This document shows positions 1 through 9,338 of a stretch of 64,000 nt of DNA, one piece after another. The notes beneath the pieces are model-generated. The model saw only the letters and a list, made by a program, of their open reading frames with translations. It made no database searches and was not told the origin of the DNA. Made by a program: the position numbers and the translations under genes. The first letter of the stretch is position 1. Every line of letters starts with the position of its first letter. The stretch lies in assembly GCA_964652155.1 (NCBI GenBank), contig CAZZBK010000003.1, positions 62,001 to 126,000 on the forward strand, in the 5' to 3' direction. Source of the stretch: CAZZBK01 sp964652155. GTDB taxonomy: Bacteria > Planctomycetota > Planctomycetia > Pirellulales > PNKZ01.

Positions 1-1
1 A

Positions 2-526
2 CGCGCCGTGCCCGGCTCGGGTGTCGCGGTGCCGCTGCTGGCCGACATGGCTCGACGCCACGCGGCCGTGCATCGCGAAGAGGACATGTACTGGCTCGAG
101 GCCTACGAGCCCACGCGGCTCAACGGCGCGCGGGTCAACGAGCGGGCGACGCTCCGCGGCGGTGACGAGCTCGAACTGGGGCAAGGCGTGCGGTTGCGGT
201 TCACGCAGCCACACCCGCTCAGCGCCACGGCCCGGCTCGACTTCGCGAGCCGACATCGGACGCAGCCCAAGGTCGACGGCGTGCTGCTGCTTGCCGACAC
301 GTGCCTGCTCGGACCCTCGGCGACGTGTCATGTGCAGTGCCGCGATTGGACGCGCGAGTTGATTTTGTATCGTCAGGCGTCGGCGTGGTTCTGTCGGCTC
401 GATGGCCGCGCGGGAGGGGGCGCGCTGCAAGTCGACGGCCGGCCGCACCTGGGCCCCGCGCCGCTCGACAGCCGTTCGCGGATCGTCTGGGAGCAGGGGG
501 CTTTGCAGATCGAACGCTGTGAATAG
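2..526 (+). CDS. FHA-domain-like protein, C-terminal part (5' truncated by window edge)
   Basis: The reading frame is open from the first bases of the window, so the true start lies upstream; an internal GTG at 8 is only the first possible start inside the window. The visible part contains an FHA-like core (RLNGARVNE followed by a GDELELG strand), the pattern that binds phosphothreonine peptides. The rest, with two further beta-rich stretches, is not recognised. It lies 241 bp upstream of a Ser/Thr kinase gene on the same strand, so a role in reading kinase-made phosphosites is a reasonable inference. The conserved N-terminal FHA strands are not visible, so the family call is moderate. Confidence 0.55.
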   Translation, partial: RAVPGSGVAVPLLADMARRHAAVHREEDMYWLEAYEPTRLNGARVNERATLRGGDELELGQGVRLRFTQPHPLSATARLDFASRHRTQPKVDGVLLLADTCLLGPSATCHVQCRDWTRELILYRQASAWFCRLDGRAGGGALQVDGRPHLGPAPLDSRSRIVWEQGALQIERCE

Positions 527-550
527 TTACCGCGATATACTCTCAGAAAT

Positions 551-696
551 CCCTCTCCCGCCGGGAGAGGGTGGCCGAAGGCCGGGTGAGGGTGGTTTGC
601 AGTCTTACCAAACTCAATTCATGGTTCTAAACGATGCCCACTCTCAACCCTCATCCGGCTCGCTACCGCTCGCCACCGTCTCCCGCTGGGAGAAGG
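551..696. repeat. MITE-like inverted repeat between FHA gene and kinase gene
   Basis: The left arm (551-592) begins CCCTCTCCCGCCGGGAGAGG and ends CCGGGTGAGGGT. The right arm (647-696) is its imperfect reverse complement, starting ACCCTCATCCGGCT and ending CTCCCGCTGGGAGAAGG. About 55 bp of unrelated, more AT-rich DNA separates the arms. Each arm is itself a small hairpin. It has no coding potential and fills most of the 241-bp gap between genes, so it is read as a non-autonomous or REP-like element. Confidence 0.7.
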
Positions 697-767
697 CAAT
701 ACATAGACAACCTGTGTGTGACCCCGTAGGCTGAATCTGTCCTGCACCTCTGCTGCACTCGCCGATC

Positions 768-2618
768 ATGGACCCCGTCGCTTCGCCGCCGCCGCATGTT
801 ACGCTCCCTTCGGATGCGCCGTCGCGGCATTTTCAATTCGCGTCGGGCGCGCGTCCCGTGGACGGCTACACGATCAAACGGGGCATTGGCCAGGGGGGCT
901 TTGGCGAGGTGTACTACGCGCTCAGCGACGCGGGCAAAGAGGTCGCGCTCAAATGGATTCGCCGCCACCTCGACATCGAACGCCGGGGCGTGCAGCAGTG
1001 CTTGAACTTGAAGCACCCCAACCTCGTCTCGCTGTACGACATTCGCACCGACGCCCAGGGTGACTGCTGGGTGGTGATGGAGTACGTCGACGGCGAAAGC
1101 TTGCTCAACGCGCTCGAACGCCATCCGCGCGGCATGCCCCACGACGAGGCACTCGCCTGGTTTCGTGGCGTGGCCGAGGCGGTCGCGTACCTGCACGATC
1201 ATGGGCTCGTGCATCGCGACTTGAAGCCCGCCAACGTGTTGATCGACGGCGGGTCAATCGGCGAAGGCATTGTCAAACTCGGCGACTATGGCCTCTCGAA
1301 GTATATCTCGGCCAGCCAGCGGAGCGGGCACACCGAACGTGTCGGCACGGTGCATTACATGGCCCCCGAGGTGGCGCTCGGCCGCTACGGTCAAGAGATC
1401 GATATATACGCGCTGGGGACACTGTTCTACGAAATGCTCACCGGTCGGGTCCCGTTCGAGGGAGAAACGACCGCCGAGGTGCTGATGAAACATCTCACGG
1501 CGACGGTCGACCTGAGCGCGGTACCCGAGCGCTTTCGCAGCGCGATCGCGGCGTGTCTGCACAAGGACCCGCAACAACGGCCATCGAGCGTTCGCGCGTT
1601 GCTCGCGCTGCTTGAGCCGCCGCCGCTCATCACCCCAACGTTCGACGAGCCGCAGCCGACACAAACACCTGCGCCGAATCCCTGGTCCGATCGCGTTGTG
1701 CGCGTCTGGCAACCGTTGTCGAAAACGGAGCGTCTGGTCGCGACAGTCACGCTGGGCGTGGCGGTCTGGGGCGCGCTGCAACTCCCGTCGGCAACGGGAC
1801 TCACCCCGGTCGGCATGAATCTCACGCTCGGGGTGATGTTCGTCTGCGCGGCGCTGCTCGCGGTGGGCTATCACGTCTGGCAGCGCGACCGTCACCCGCT
1901 GGCGACCGCATCCCACGGCGATGGACCTGTGGTGGCCACCATCGTCGAGATCGGCCCACGATCCTTGTTCACTCAACCGACCTACGAAGTCCCCACCCTC
2001 ACGCCACGAGACCACCTGCGGCAAGTCTGCGGCTCACTGCTACTGTCGTGCGGCATCGTCATCGCCAGCACGCTCGTGTTCTCCTGGGCGCGAGGCGCCG
2101 CGCCGCAGAGCGATCAGTTCACGTGGCTTGTGCTCACCGGCACACTTGGCGCTTGGCTGCTGTTGCTCGTCGCGCCCCTGTGGCAACACCCACACAGCGA
2201 TCCGACGGCCCGTCGGTTCATGTCGATGCTCATTGGCCTGGCGTTGGGCGGTGTCAGTCTGGTGCTCGACCGATTGCTGTGGATCGACCTGCCGGGGGAA
2301 CGCCCGGCGCTCGTAGCTTTGCAGGTGGATTCGACAGCGTGGTTCGACGCGGCCGGTCAGCCGCAATGGCTCGCGTATGTGGGCTTCTTCGGAGTGCTGT
2401 TTCTGGCCGTGAACTGGTCGAAGCAACTCGACCCGCGCCGATCTCGCCGCTTTAGCCTATGGTCTCTATTTACGACGTGGCTGTGGACGATGATCGTCGC
2501 GGCGATCGCGCCCTTCCCGCAACCCTGGGGCAGCTTGTGCGTGCTGAGCATTTCGCTGGCGGTGCAACTGTCGTCGCCGTGGTACGCCCGTCTGCGCACG
2601 CAATGGTACTCGTCATGA
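768..2618 (+). CDS. Membrane-anchored Ser/Thr protein kinase (Hanks type)
   Basis: This 616-residue protein has a complete N-terminal kinase domain, residues about 34-285. Visible motifs are the glycine loop GQGGFGEV (41-48), VALK with Lys62, the HRD catalytic loop at 149-151 (VHRDLKPANVL), DYG in place of DFG at 173-175, and the activation segment GTVHYMAPE. A Pro-rich linker (about 290-310) leads to a C-terminal half with about six hydrophobic membrane segments, in contrast to the usual single anchor plus sensor. The ATG at 768 is the only plausible start. The stop overlaps the ATG at 2615 of the next gene (ATGA), so the two are probably co-translated. Substrates are unknown; the adjacent FHA protein and sigma factor suggest signalling to transcription. 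Confidence 0.92.
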   Translation: MDPVASPPPHVTLPSDAPSRHFQFASGARPVDGYTIKRGIGQGGFGEVYYALSDAGKEVALKWIRRHLDIERRGVQQCLNLKHPNLVSLYDIRTDAQGDCWVVMEYVDGESLLNALERHPRGMPHDEALAWFRGVAEAVAYLHDHGLVHRDLKPANVLIDGGSIGEGIVKLGDYGLSKYISASQRSGHTERVGTVHYMAPEVALGRYGQEIDIYALGTLFYEMLTGRVPFEGETTAEVLMKHLTATVDLSAVPERFRSAIAACLHKDPQQRPSSVRALLALLEPPPLITPTFDEPQPTQTPAPNPWSDRVVRVWQPLSKTERLVATVTLGVAVWGALQLPSATGLTPVGMNLTLGVMFVCAALLAVGYHVWQRDRHPLATASHGDGPVVATIVEIGPRSLFTQPTYEVPTLTPRDHLRQVCGSLLLSCGIVIASTLVFSWARGAAPQSDQFTWLVLTGTLGAWLLLLVAPLWQHPHSDPTARRFMSMLIGLALGGVSLVLDRLLWIDLPGERPALVALQVDSTAWFDAAGQPQWLAYVGFFGVLFLAVNWSKQLDPRRSRRFSLWSLFTTWLWTMIVAAIAPFPQPWGSLCVLSISLAVQLSSPWYARLRTQWYSS

Positions 2619-3346
2619 CATTACTCTTCGCCGGTGGCATGTTGATCGAGCTCGTGGCCCTGGCCGTGTTCGCGGTGCTGGCGGTCTTGGCGCTCTTGGG
2701 GGTGATTCGCTGGCAACTGGTGCTTTCCTTGGCGGCGGCCGGCGCGGTGCTCGTGCTCGTCACGGCCGGCATGGCGCTCGTGGCGGTCTCGATACGCCAG
2801 CCGCAACCGATCGTCAACTCCAAGAGTTCAGCGCCTCCGGCGCGGCTCGTCGAGGCCCCGGCGACAGTCGAGTCCGCGAAAGATAAATCGTCCGAGCCGC
2901 CCGCGTGGGTCAGCGAGGGACCGCATCAGCTCGACGGCACGTACTACGAGACGCTCGAGGCCGGCCCGTTCGCCACGCGCGAAGAATGTCTGCAAGCGCT
3001 CGGCCCACGGTTGGAAAAATCGGTCGCCGAGTTTGTCGAGCTACACCTGACCAGCGCGCCGGGGCAGAGCATCACGCTCGATCGCTCTGAGCTGTGGGAG
3101 CTTGTGCGTCAGGTCTGGTACGAGAGGGTCGACTCGTCGGTCGGTCCGATGCTCACATTGCACGCGCAGTTGGGTCTCGACCGCAAGGCGCAGGCCCGGC
3201 TGGCACAACGCTGGCGCGACTCCGAGAGCAGCACGCGCATGCATATCGCCTGGCTCGTTGGCTCGGCGGTGCTCACCCTGCTGGCCGCGACCTACGTCTA
3301 TCTCTGGCTCGACCGTCGCACGGCTCCGTCCATGATAAGTCGTTAA
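2615..3346 (+). CDS. Membrane protein of unknown function, coupled to kinase
   Basis: The protein has 243 residues if it starts at ATG 2615, whose ATGA overlaps the kinase stop; an in-frame ATG at 2603 is an alternative. Two hydrophobic helices lie near the N-terminus (about residues 5-27 and 32-56). They are followed by a soluble domain of about 150 residues with a Ser/Pro/Lys linker, and a last membrane helix near 215-235. No family is recognised. The translational overlap with the kinase and the 15-bp gap to the sigma factor gene place it in the same operon. It could be a partner or sensor for the kinase, but that is inference only. Confidence 0.75.
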   Translation: MTLLFAGGMLIELVALAVFAVLAVLALLGVIRWQLVLSLAAAGAVLVLVTAGMALVAVSIRQPQPIVNSKSSAPPARLVEAPATVESAKDKSSEPPAWVSEGPHQLDGTYYETLEAGPFATREECLQALGPRLEKSVAEFVELHLTSAPGQSITLDRSELWELVRQVWYERVDSSVGPMLTLHAQLGLDRKAQARLAQRWRDSESSTRMHIAWLVGSAVLTLLAATYVYLWLDRRTAPSMISR

Positions 3347-3361
3347 TCAGGAGCTGGGTTC

Positions 3362-4009
3362 ATGTTGGCCGAGCGGCACATCGACGCGCTGTTGATCGAG
3401 CGCATCCGCTCGGGCGAAGCGGCCGCGTGGGAAGATCTGATCGCGCGATACGAGGGTCGTTTGCTCGCCTTTGTCGAGGTCCGTCTCCGCGACCGCGCCG
3501 CCGCCGAGGACGTCGTGCAAGAAACGTTCATCGGACTGCTCACGAGTTTGCCTCATTACGACGGCTCGCGACACTTGGAAGGCTATCTGTTCTCGATCGC
3601 CGCGCACAAACTCACCGATCATCTGCGCCGCAGTGGTCGCCGGCCGGCACTGTCGTTGTCGTCGACCGAGGGTAGCCAGGGAGAGAATCGGGCCGTGTCG
3701 CCGGAGCCCGCCCTGAGCAGTTGCCTGCGCAGCCGCGAGCGGCAGCAACTCGAAGAGCAAGCGTTGGTCACGGCCTTGGCACAGATCATCGAGCATTGGC
3801 GACAGCGTGGCGATTGGCACAAACTGATGACCGCCGAGCTGTTGTTCGTCGCGGGGCTCGCCAATCAGGCGGTGGCCCGGCGGCTGAAGGTGACCGAGCA
3901 GCAGGTGGCGACCGTGAAGTTCGAGTGTCTCCGCAAGTTGCAGCAGTCGGTCCGCGCGCAAGGATTGTCGAGCGACGTGTTTCCCGAACTCGCCGAGGTC
4001 GAGGGGTAA
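3362..4009 (+). CDS. RNA polymerase sigma-70 family factor (ECF type)
   Basis: This 215-residue protein has the two-domain layout of ECF sigma factors. Region 2 is at about residues 10-85, with the RYEGRLLAFVE helix and the AEDVVQETFIGLL motif that contacts core polymerase and the -10 element. Region 4 is at about 155-205, with a helix-turn-helix around AVARRLKVTEQQVATVK. The linker between them is longer than usual (about 60 residues). It lies between the membrane protein gene and a small Cys/His protein gene (3-bp gap), the usual place for a cognate regulator. The target promoters are not known. Confidence 0.9.
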   Translation: MLAERHIDALLIERIRSGEAAAWEDLIARYEGRLLAFVEVRLRDRAAAEDVVQETFIGLLTSLPHYDGSRHLEGYLFSIAAHKLTDHLRRSGRRPALSLSSTEGSQGENRAVSPEPALSSCLRSRERQQLEEQALVTALAQIIEHWRQRGDWHKLMTAELLFVAGLANQAVARRLKVTEQQVATVKFECLRKLQQSVRAQGLSSDVFPELAEVEG

Positions 4010-4012
4010 ACG

Positions 4013-4435
4013 ATGCGTGACCGATCCCAAGACATATCCGACGCGCGTTGGGAGGCGTTCTTGGACGAGGCGCTCGCGGCCGACGAGATGGCGGCGCTCG
4101 AGCAGCGGTTGCGTGAGCAGCCCGAGCTGTCGGCGCGGTTGGTCGAGTGGATCGCGCGCCGCGAGTTGACGGGTCACTCGCTCGGCGGGGTATGGCGTCG
4201 GCATCGCTTGAGCTGTCCGAGTCGCGTGCAGTTGGGGAGCTATTTGCTCGCCGCGCTCAGCGAACCGGAGCTACGATACATTGCGTTTCACATCGACGAG
4301 TTGGGCTGCCGCGCGTGTAGCGCAAACCTGGCCGACCTGCGCGCTCGCCACAGCGGCGTCGAGGAGCAAGCCCCGCCGCGTCGCCAGCGGTACTTTCAAT
4401 CGAGTGCCCATCTGCTCAGTGCCAAGCGGCCGTAA
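4013..4435 (+). CDS. Small zinc-finger-like protein, possible anti-sigma factor
   Basis: This 140-residue protein is encoded 3 bp after the sigma factor gene. The N-terminal half is a charged helical region (residues about 10-60). The C-terminal half holds a Cys, then a helix, then an H-x5-C-x2-C cluster (HIDELGCRAC, about residues 93-102). This resembles the HxxxCxxC zinc motif of ZAS anti-sigma factors but with wider spacing. No membrane helix is visible, so it would act in the cytoplasm. The anti-sigma role is inferred from position and this motif. Confidence 0.7.
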   Translation: MRDRSQDISDARWEAFLDEALAADEMAALEQRLREQPELSARLVEWIARRELTGHSLGGVWRRHRLSCPSRVQLGSYLLAALSEPELRYIAFHIDELGCRACSANLADLRARHSGVEEQAPPRRQRYFQSSAHLLSAKRP

Positions 4436-4640
4436 AGTAGGGTCGTTTATGCCGGCTATCTGCCGTCGGGCGTATAACGCTGTGGCGATTGCTAGCGAGA
4501 GCTCCTCGATGCCGCAGCGCCGGGGCCGGTATTTCCGGGCTCCCACGGGTCGACCGTGTGTGAACGACGCGGCCAGCGAGTATACTAGAAGTGGTGTCGG
4601 GTTTGCCGCACCTTCACAATGATAGGCCTGTGTCGCTGCC

Positions 4641-7600
4641 ATGAATCTGATCGTTTTTGCGCTTCGCCGCCCGATTACGGTGCTGGTGCTGATGGTGTCC
4701 CTGCTGCTGGGCAGCGTGCTGGCCGTTCTGCAGATGCCCAAGGACATTTTTCCGGCGTTGAATTTGCCGGTGATCTATGTCTGTCAGCCGTATGGCGGCA
4801 TGGATCCAGCACAAATGGAAGGACTGCTCACCAACTATTACGAGTATCACTTTCTGTACGTGAACGGCATCCATCACGTCGAGAGCAAGAACATCCAGGG
4901 CATGGCACTGATGAAACTCGTGTTTCATCCGGGCACCAACATGCCGCAGGCGATGGCCGAGACGATCAGCTACGTCAACCGCTCGCGGGCCTTCATGCCG
5001 CCGGGGACCGTGTCGCCGTTCGTCATGCGTTTTGACACGGGGAGCGTGCCGGTCGGTTACCTGGTGCTGTCGAGCGAGTCGCGGTCGTTGGCGGAGATTC
5101 AGGACCTGGGGCTGTTCGTCGTGCGGCCGATGTTTGCCAGTTTGCCGGGCGTGTCGGCTCCGCCACCGTTTGGCGGCAGCGCGCGATCGATTGTCGTCAA
5201 CGTCGATCCGGACAAACTGCGGGCGTATCGCGTGTCGCCCGAGCAGGTCGTCGAATCGCTCGCGCGCAACAACACGATCAGTCCCTCGGGCAACATTTCG
5301 CTCGACGGCCAGTACCCTATCGTGCCGCTCAACGCGATGGTGCGCGACATTCAAGACCTGGGAAAAATTCCGATTCAGAACGGCACTCAGCCCGCGGTTT
5401 ATTTGCGCGATCTGGGGACGATTGAAGACGCGATGGATTTGACGACCGGTTACGCGCTCGCGAACGGTCGCCGTGCCTGCTACATCCTGGTCACCAAGCG
5501 AGCCGACGCTTCGACGGTCTCAGTCGTGGAGGAGGTTCGCAAGGCCTTGCCCGCGATGATCACGCGGCTCGATAGCGAAGCGCAGAAGCGCGATGGCCGC
5601 GCGTCGGACATGCAGGTGACGTTCGAGTTTGATCAGAGTCCGTATGTGGCGCGGGCAATGCGGGGCGTGGTCAGCGAAGGGGCACTCGGCGCGCTGCTGA
5701 CCGGTTTGATGGTGCTGGTCTTTTTGCGCGACTGGCGTAGCGCACTGGTGGTGGTCATCAACATCCCGCTGGCGCTGATGGGCTCAGTCATTGCGCTGTG
5801 GATCGGCGGCCATAGCCTGAATCTGATGACCTTGAGCGGTTTGGCGCTCGCGGTGGGTATCTTGGTCGACGAGGCGACGGTCGAGATCGAGAACATTCAC
5901 ACGCAATTGGGGCACTCGACAACGATCGCGCATGCCGTACGCGCCGGCAATGCTCAGACGGCCGTCCCTCGGTTGCTGGCCATGCTCTGCATTCTGGCGG
6001 TGTTTATCCCCGCGCTGTTCATGGAAGGGGCGGCCCGCGCGTTGTTCGTGCCGCTCTCGTTGGCGGTCGGTTTTGCCATGGTGACATCGTATCTATTGAG
6101 CAGCACGCTGGTGCCGGTGCTCAGCGTGTGGCTGCTGCGGCATGTGCCGCACGCGGCCGACAGCGAGCAGCGGGTCACGGTGTTTTCGCGGGTGCGGCGA
6201 CTCTATCAAGGACTATTGGCGCGCGTGGTGGCGTTCCGCTGGCTCGTCGTGCCTGCTTACCTTGCCGGCTGTGCCTGGGTCATCTGGCAACCGGGCGTGC
6301 AGTTGGGACGAGAGATTTTTCCGTCGGTCGATACCGGACAATTCCGACTGCGCATGCGGGCCCCGGATGGCACGCACTTCGATCGTACCGAACGCCTCAC
6401 GCTCGATGTGCAGGACATCATTAAGGAGCAGTGCGGCGAGGAGAATATCGACCTCATGTTGGGCTACGTCGGCACGATCCCGCCAAGCTTTCCGATCAAC
6501 GCCGTGTATCAATGGTCGCGCGGGCCCGAAGAGGCGATCCTGCGTGTGGGCTTCAAACGCGGGTCGGCATTGCGGGTCGAGACCGTCAAGGAACAGCTGC
6601 GCGGCGTGCTGGCCAGCAAGTTTCCTGACGTGCGATTCTCGTTCGAGCCGGCCGATATTATCAACGAGGTGATGAGCTTCGGCTCCTCGACGCCGATCGA
6701 GATTTCGGTGAAAGGTCCCACGCTGGCCGACAGCCGTGGCTACGCGCAAAAGGTCATGGAGCAGATGCGGTCCATTGCGGCGCTGCGCGATTTGCAGGTC
6801 TCGCAGTCACTCGATTATCCGACGATCGAGATCCAGTTGGATCGCGAACGCGCGGGGCTCAGCGACATCGACGCCAGCGACGTCGCCCGGTCGCTCGTCA
6901 CGGCCACCTCATCGAGCCGGTTCACGATGCCCAACTATTGGCCCGATCCCAAGACGGGCATTGGCTACCAGGTGCAGGTGCAAATTCCTTCACGGCTGAC
7001 GAACTCGCTCACCGATTTGGAAACGATTCCGATTCGCGAGTCCGGGGGCGTCCCGTTGCTGCTGCGCGACGTGGCCCAGGTGAGCAAAGGCAAAATGCCT
7101 GGCCAATTTGACCGTTACAACATGAAGCGTGAAATCACGCTGACCGCCAACCTCTCGGGCGAGCCGTTGGGGAACGTGTCCAAGCAGGTCGAACGGGCCA
7201 TCCGCGACGCGCAGCTGCCGAAAGACGCCGTGATCGAGATTCGCGGCCAGATACCGCCGCTCGAGCAACTGCTGCGCGGCTTGGGCCTGGGGTTGGTCTT
7301 GGCGGTGGTGGTCATTTTCTTGCTGTTGGCGGCCAATTATCAATCGATTCGCTTGGCCCTGGTGACGGTCTCGACCGCCCCGGCGGCCATTGCTGGCGCG
7401 GTGCTCGCGTTGCAGATCACGCAGACGACGCTCAACTTGCAATCGTTCATCGGTGCCATTATGGCGGTCGGCGTGGCGATGGCCAACGCGATTCTCTTGG
7501 TCACGTTCGCCGAGCAATCGCGGCATGACGATCAACCAGCCAAGCAGGCCGCGGTGACGGGCGCTGCGGCGCGGCTGCGACCCATCGTGATGACCACATG

Positions 7601-7826
7601 TGCCATGATCGCCGGCATGTTGCCAATGGCCTTGGGCATGGGCGAAGGGGGCGATCAAGTCGCGCCGCTCGGCCGCGCGGTGATCGGAGGCTTGCTCTCC
7701 GCCACCTTGGCCACGCTGTGGGTGCTCCCTGGCGTGTTTGCCATCGTGCAGCGCGGCGCGTCGACCCGTTCGGCATCGCTCGACCCCGACGACATTCAGA
7801 GCGTTTACCATACTCAACCCCGTTAA
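4641..7826 (+). CDS. RND efflux pump, inner-membrane permease (AcrB/HAE-like)
   Basis: At 1061 residues this is a full-length RND permease. It starts with the typical first helix (MNLIVFALRRPITVLVL) and has the duplicated arrangement of twelve membrane helices and two large periplasmic loops. In TM4 the family motif reads GILVDEATVEIENI, so the acidic pair is Asp-Glu, not Asp-Asp. In TM10 the segment NAILLVTFAEQ has Glu where AcrB carries the relay Lys. This may indicate a subfamily with altered proton relay. A membrane-fusion protein gene and a TolC-like gene follow, completing a tripartite pump. The substrate cannot be told from sequence. Confidence 0.93.
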   Translation: MNLIVFALRRPITVLVLMVSLLLGSVLAVLQMPKDIFPALNLPVIYVCQPYGGMDPAQMEGLLTNYYEYHFLYVNGIHHVESKNIQGMALMKLVFHPGTNMPQAMAETISYVNRSRAFMPPGTVSPFVMRFDTGSVPVGYLVLSSESRSLAEIQDLGLFVVRPMFASLPGVSAPPPFGGSARSIVVNVDPDKLRAYRVSPEQVVESLARNNTISPSGNISLDGQYPIVPLNAMVRDIQDLGKIPIQNGTQPAVYLRDLGTIEDAMDLTTGYALANGRRACYILVTKRADASTVSVVEEVRKALPAMITRLDSEAQKRDGRASDMQVTFEFDQSPYVARAMRGVVSEGALGALLTGLMVLVFLRDWRSALVVVINIPLALMGSVIALWIGGHSLNLMTLSGLALAVGILVDEATVEIENIHTQLGHSTTIAHAVRAGNAQTAVPRLLAMLCILAVFIPALFMEGAARALFVPLSLAVGFAMVTSYLLSSTLVPVLSVWLLRHVPHAADSEQRVTVFSRVRRLYQGLLARVVAFRWLVVPAYLAGCAWVIWQPGVQLGREIFPSVDTGQFRLRMRAPDGTHFDRTERLTLDVQDIIKEQCGEENIDLMLGYVGTIPPSFPINAVYQWSRGPEEAILRVGFKRGSALRVETVKEQLRGVLASKFPDVRFSFEPADIINEVMSFGSSTPIEISVKGPTLADSRGYAQKVMEQMRSIAALRDLQVSQSLDYPTIEIQLDRERAGLSDIDASDVARSLVTATSSSRFTMPNYWPDPKTGIGYQVQVQIPSRLTNSLTDLETIPIRESGGVPLLLRDVAQVSKGKMPGQFDRYNMKREITLTANLSGEPLGNVSKQVERAIRDAQLPKDAVIEIRGQIPPLEQLLRGLGLGLVLAVVVIFLLLAANYQSIRLALVTVSTAPAAIAGAVLALQITQTTLNLQSFIGAIMAVGVAMANAILLVTFAEQSRHDDQPAKQAAVTGAAARLRPIVMTTCAMIAGMLPMALGMGEGGDQVAPLGRAVIGGLLSATLATLWVLPGVFAIVQRGASTRSASLDPDDIQSVYHTQPR

Positions 7827-7842
7827 TGGACGAGACGAAAGC

Positions 7843-9168
7843 ATGATGAGCCGTGCATCGAGTTGGACGACTTGGGCCCTGAGTGTGTTGGCGGCGACCG
7901 TGGCAACCGGGCAAACGGCGACCCGCGTGGCGGTCGTCAAACCCGAACGCAAAGCGATCCGTCAGGTCGTTGAGCAACCCGCCTCGCTGGAAGCCTTGGA
8001 GAGCGCGCCGATTTTCTCCAAGGTGGCCGGTTACGTGGAGCGAGTGGCCGTCGACATCGGCGATCGCGTGACGGGCCCTCAGTACGGTCCAGAGCAGCAA
8101 CTCGTCAAGCCGGGCCAGGTGTTGCTGCAACTGTCGTTGCCCGAGGTGCAGAAGGAAGTCCAGCAAAAGCAGGCGGCCATCGGTGAAGCCCGCGCGTTGG
8201 TCGATCAGGCGTACGCACAGGTGCGCGTGAGCGAGGCCAAGGCGGCCATCGCCCGCATTCAAATTCATTCCGCCGAGGCGGGCATCCGCCGCGCCCAGGC
8301 CCAGTTCGATCGGCAGCAATCGGAGCATGAGCGCCTGAAAAAGTTGGTCGCCCAGAACGCCCTGGCGCCGAAAGTGGTTGACGAGGCGTTGGAAAGCGTC
8401 AAGCTCGCGCAGGCAGGGTTGGATGAATCCCAATCGCAACTCGAATCGACCAAGGCCGCGGTGCGCGAGGCAGAGTCGTTGATCGCGCGCGCACAGGCCG
8501 ATCATGCCGCGGCCGAGGCACACGTGAAGGTGACCGAGGCCGCGCTGGCCCAATCGCAGGCGATGCTCGACTACGGCGCCCTCCGTGCCCCGTTCGCCGG
8601 CATCGTTTCGCGACGACACGTACACACGGGCCATTTTGTGCAGCCCGCCGGACAAGGCTTGCCGCTGTTGGAGGTGACGCGCGTGGACATCGTCCGCGTG
8701 TTGATCGACGTGCCTGAGAATGTGGCCCCGCTGATCGATGCCGGGGACCCCGTCACCATCCGTTTTCCGTCGGCCGCGCTCCCCTCGATCGACGCTCAGA
8801 TCACCCGCTTGTCGTGGGCGTTGGACAAGGCGACCCGCACGCTCAAGGCCGAAGTCGAGCTCCGCAATACGACGGGCAAGCTCCGGCCGGGCATGTACGC
8901 TTATGCGTCGATCGTGGCCGCCGAGCAGAGCGCCGCGTGGGTCTTGCCCCTGTCGGCCGTGGTGAGCGAAAAGCAGGCCGTATTCTGCGCGTGCGTCGAG
9001 AATGGCCAGGTGGTGCGAAAGAATCTCCAGCTTGGGCTGCGTACCGCCACCGAGGTGGAAGTCGTGCAAGGGCTGAGCGGCTCCGAGCAGGTTGTCCGCA
9101 GCAACGCCGCGAGTCTCGCGGTTGGGCAGAGCGTCGAGGTCTTGCCGCCCCTCACCGGCAAGCCTTAA
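7843..9168 (+). CDS. RND efflux membrane-fusion (periplasmic adaptor) protein
   Basis: The protein has 441 residues from ATG 7843 (a second ATG at 7846 is equally possible), 16 bp after the pump stop. The reading frame is open further upstream into the pump gene, but that part is not adaptor-like. Domains in order are a signal peptide ending near TVATGQ, a first lipoyl half, a long Ala/Gln/Glu-rich coiled-coil hairpin (about residues 100-235), the second lipoyl half (DYGALRAPFAGIVSRR), a beta-barrel and a membrane-proximal domain. It bridges the RND pump to the outer-membrane channel. It belongs to the HlyD/AcrA superfamily. Confidence 0.92.
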   Translation: MMSRASSWTTWALSVLAATVATGQTATRVAVVKPERKAIRQVVEQPASLEALESAPIFSKVAGYVERVAVDIGDRVTGPQYGPEQQLVKPGQVLLQLSLPEVQKEVQQKQAAIGEARALVDQAYAQVRVSEAKAAIARIQIHSAEAGIRRAQAQFDRQQSEHERLKKLVAQNALAPKVVDEALESVKLAQAGLDESQSQLESTKAAVREAESLIARAQADHAAAEAHVKVTEAALAQSQAMLDYGALRAPFAGIVSRRHVHTGHFVQPAGQGLPLLEVTRVDIVRVLIDVPENVAPLIDAGDPVTIRFPSAALPSIDAQITRLSWALDKATRTLKAEVELRNTTGKLRPGMYAYASIVAAEQSAAWVLPLSAVVSEKQAVFCACVENGQVVRKNLQLGLRTATEVEVVQGLSGSEQVVRSNAASLAVGQSVEVLPPLTGKP

Positions 9169-9338
9169 ACCGACACGGATAGCCGCAGAGCTTGCCTATC
9201 CGTTACGATCCGCAGCGTCGGGGCATGCTAGCAGCGGTGAAATCGTTATTTTCGTTGGAGCAGTTATCATCCGATTACACGTTACCGATGTCAGTACTGT
9301 CCGCAGGTGTCGAAACACCGAGACAGTCCGACTGGGTC

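Noticed and set aside
7501..9069. 522-residue open frame on the minus strand opposite the RND adaptor gene
   Set aside because: The sense strand encodes a clear HlyD-type adaptor. The antisense frame has no family features and crosses a gene boundary.
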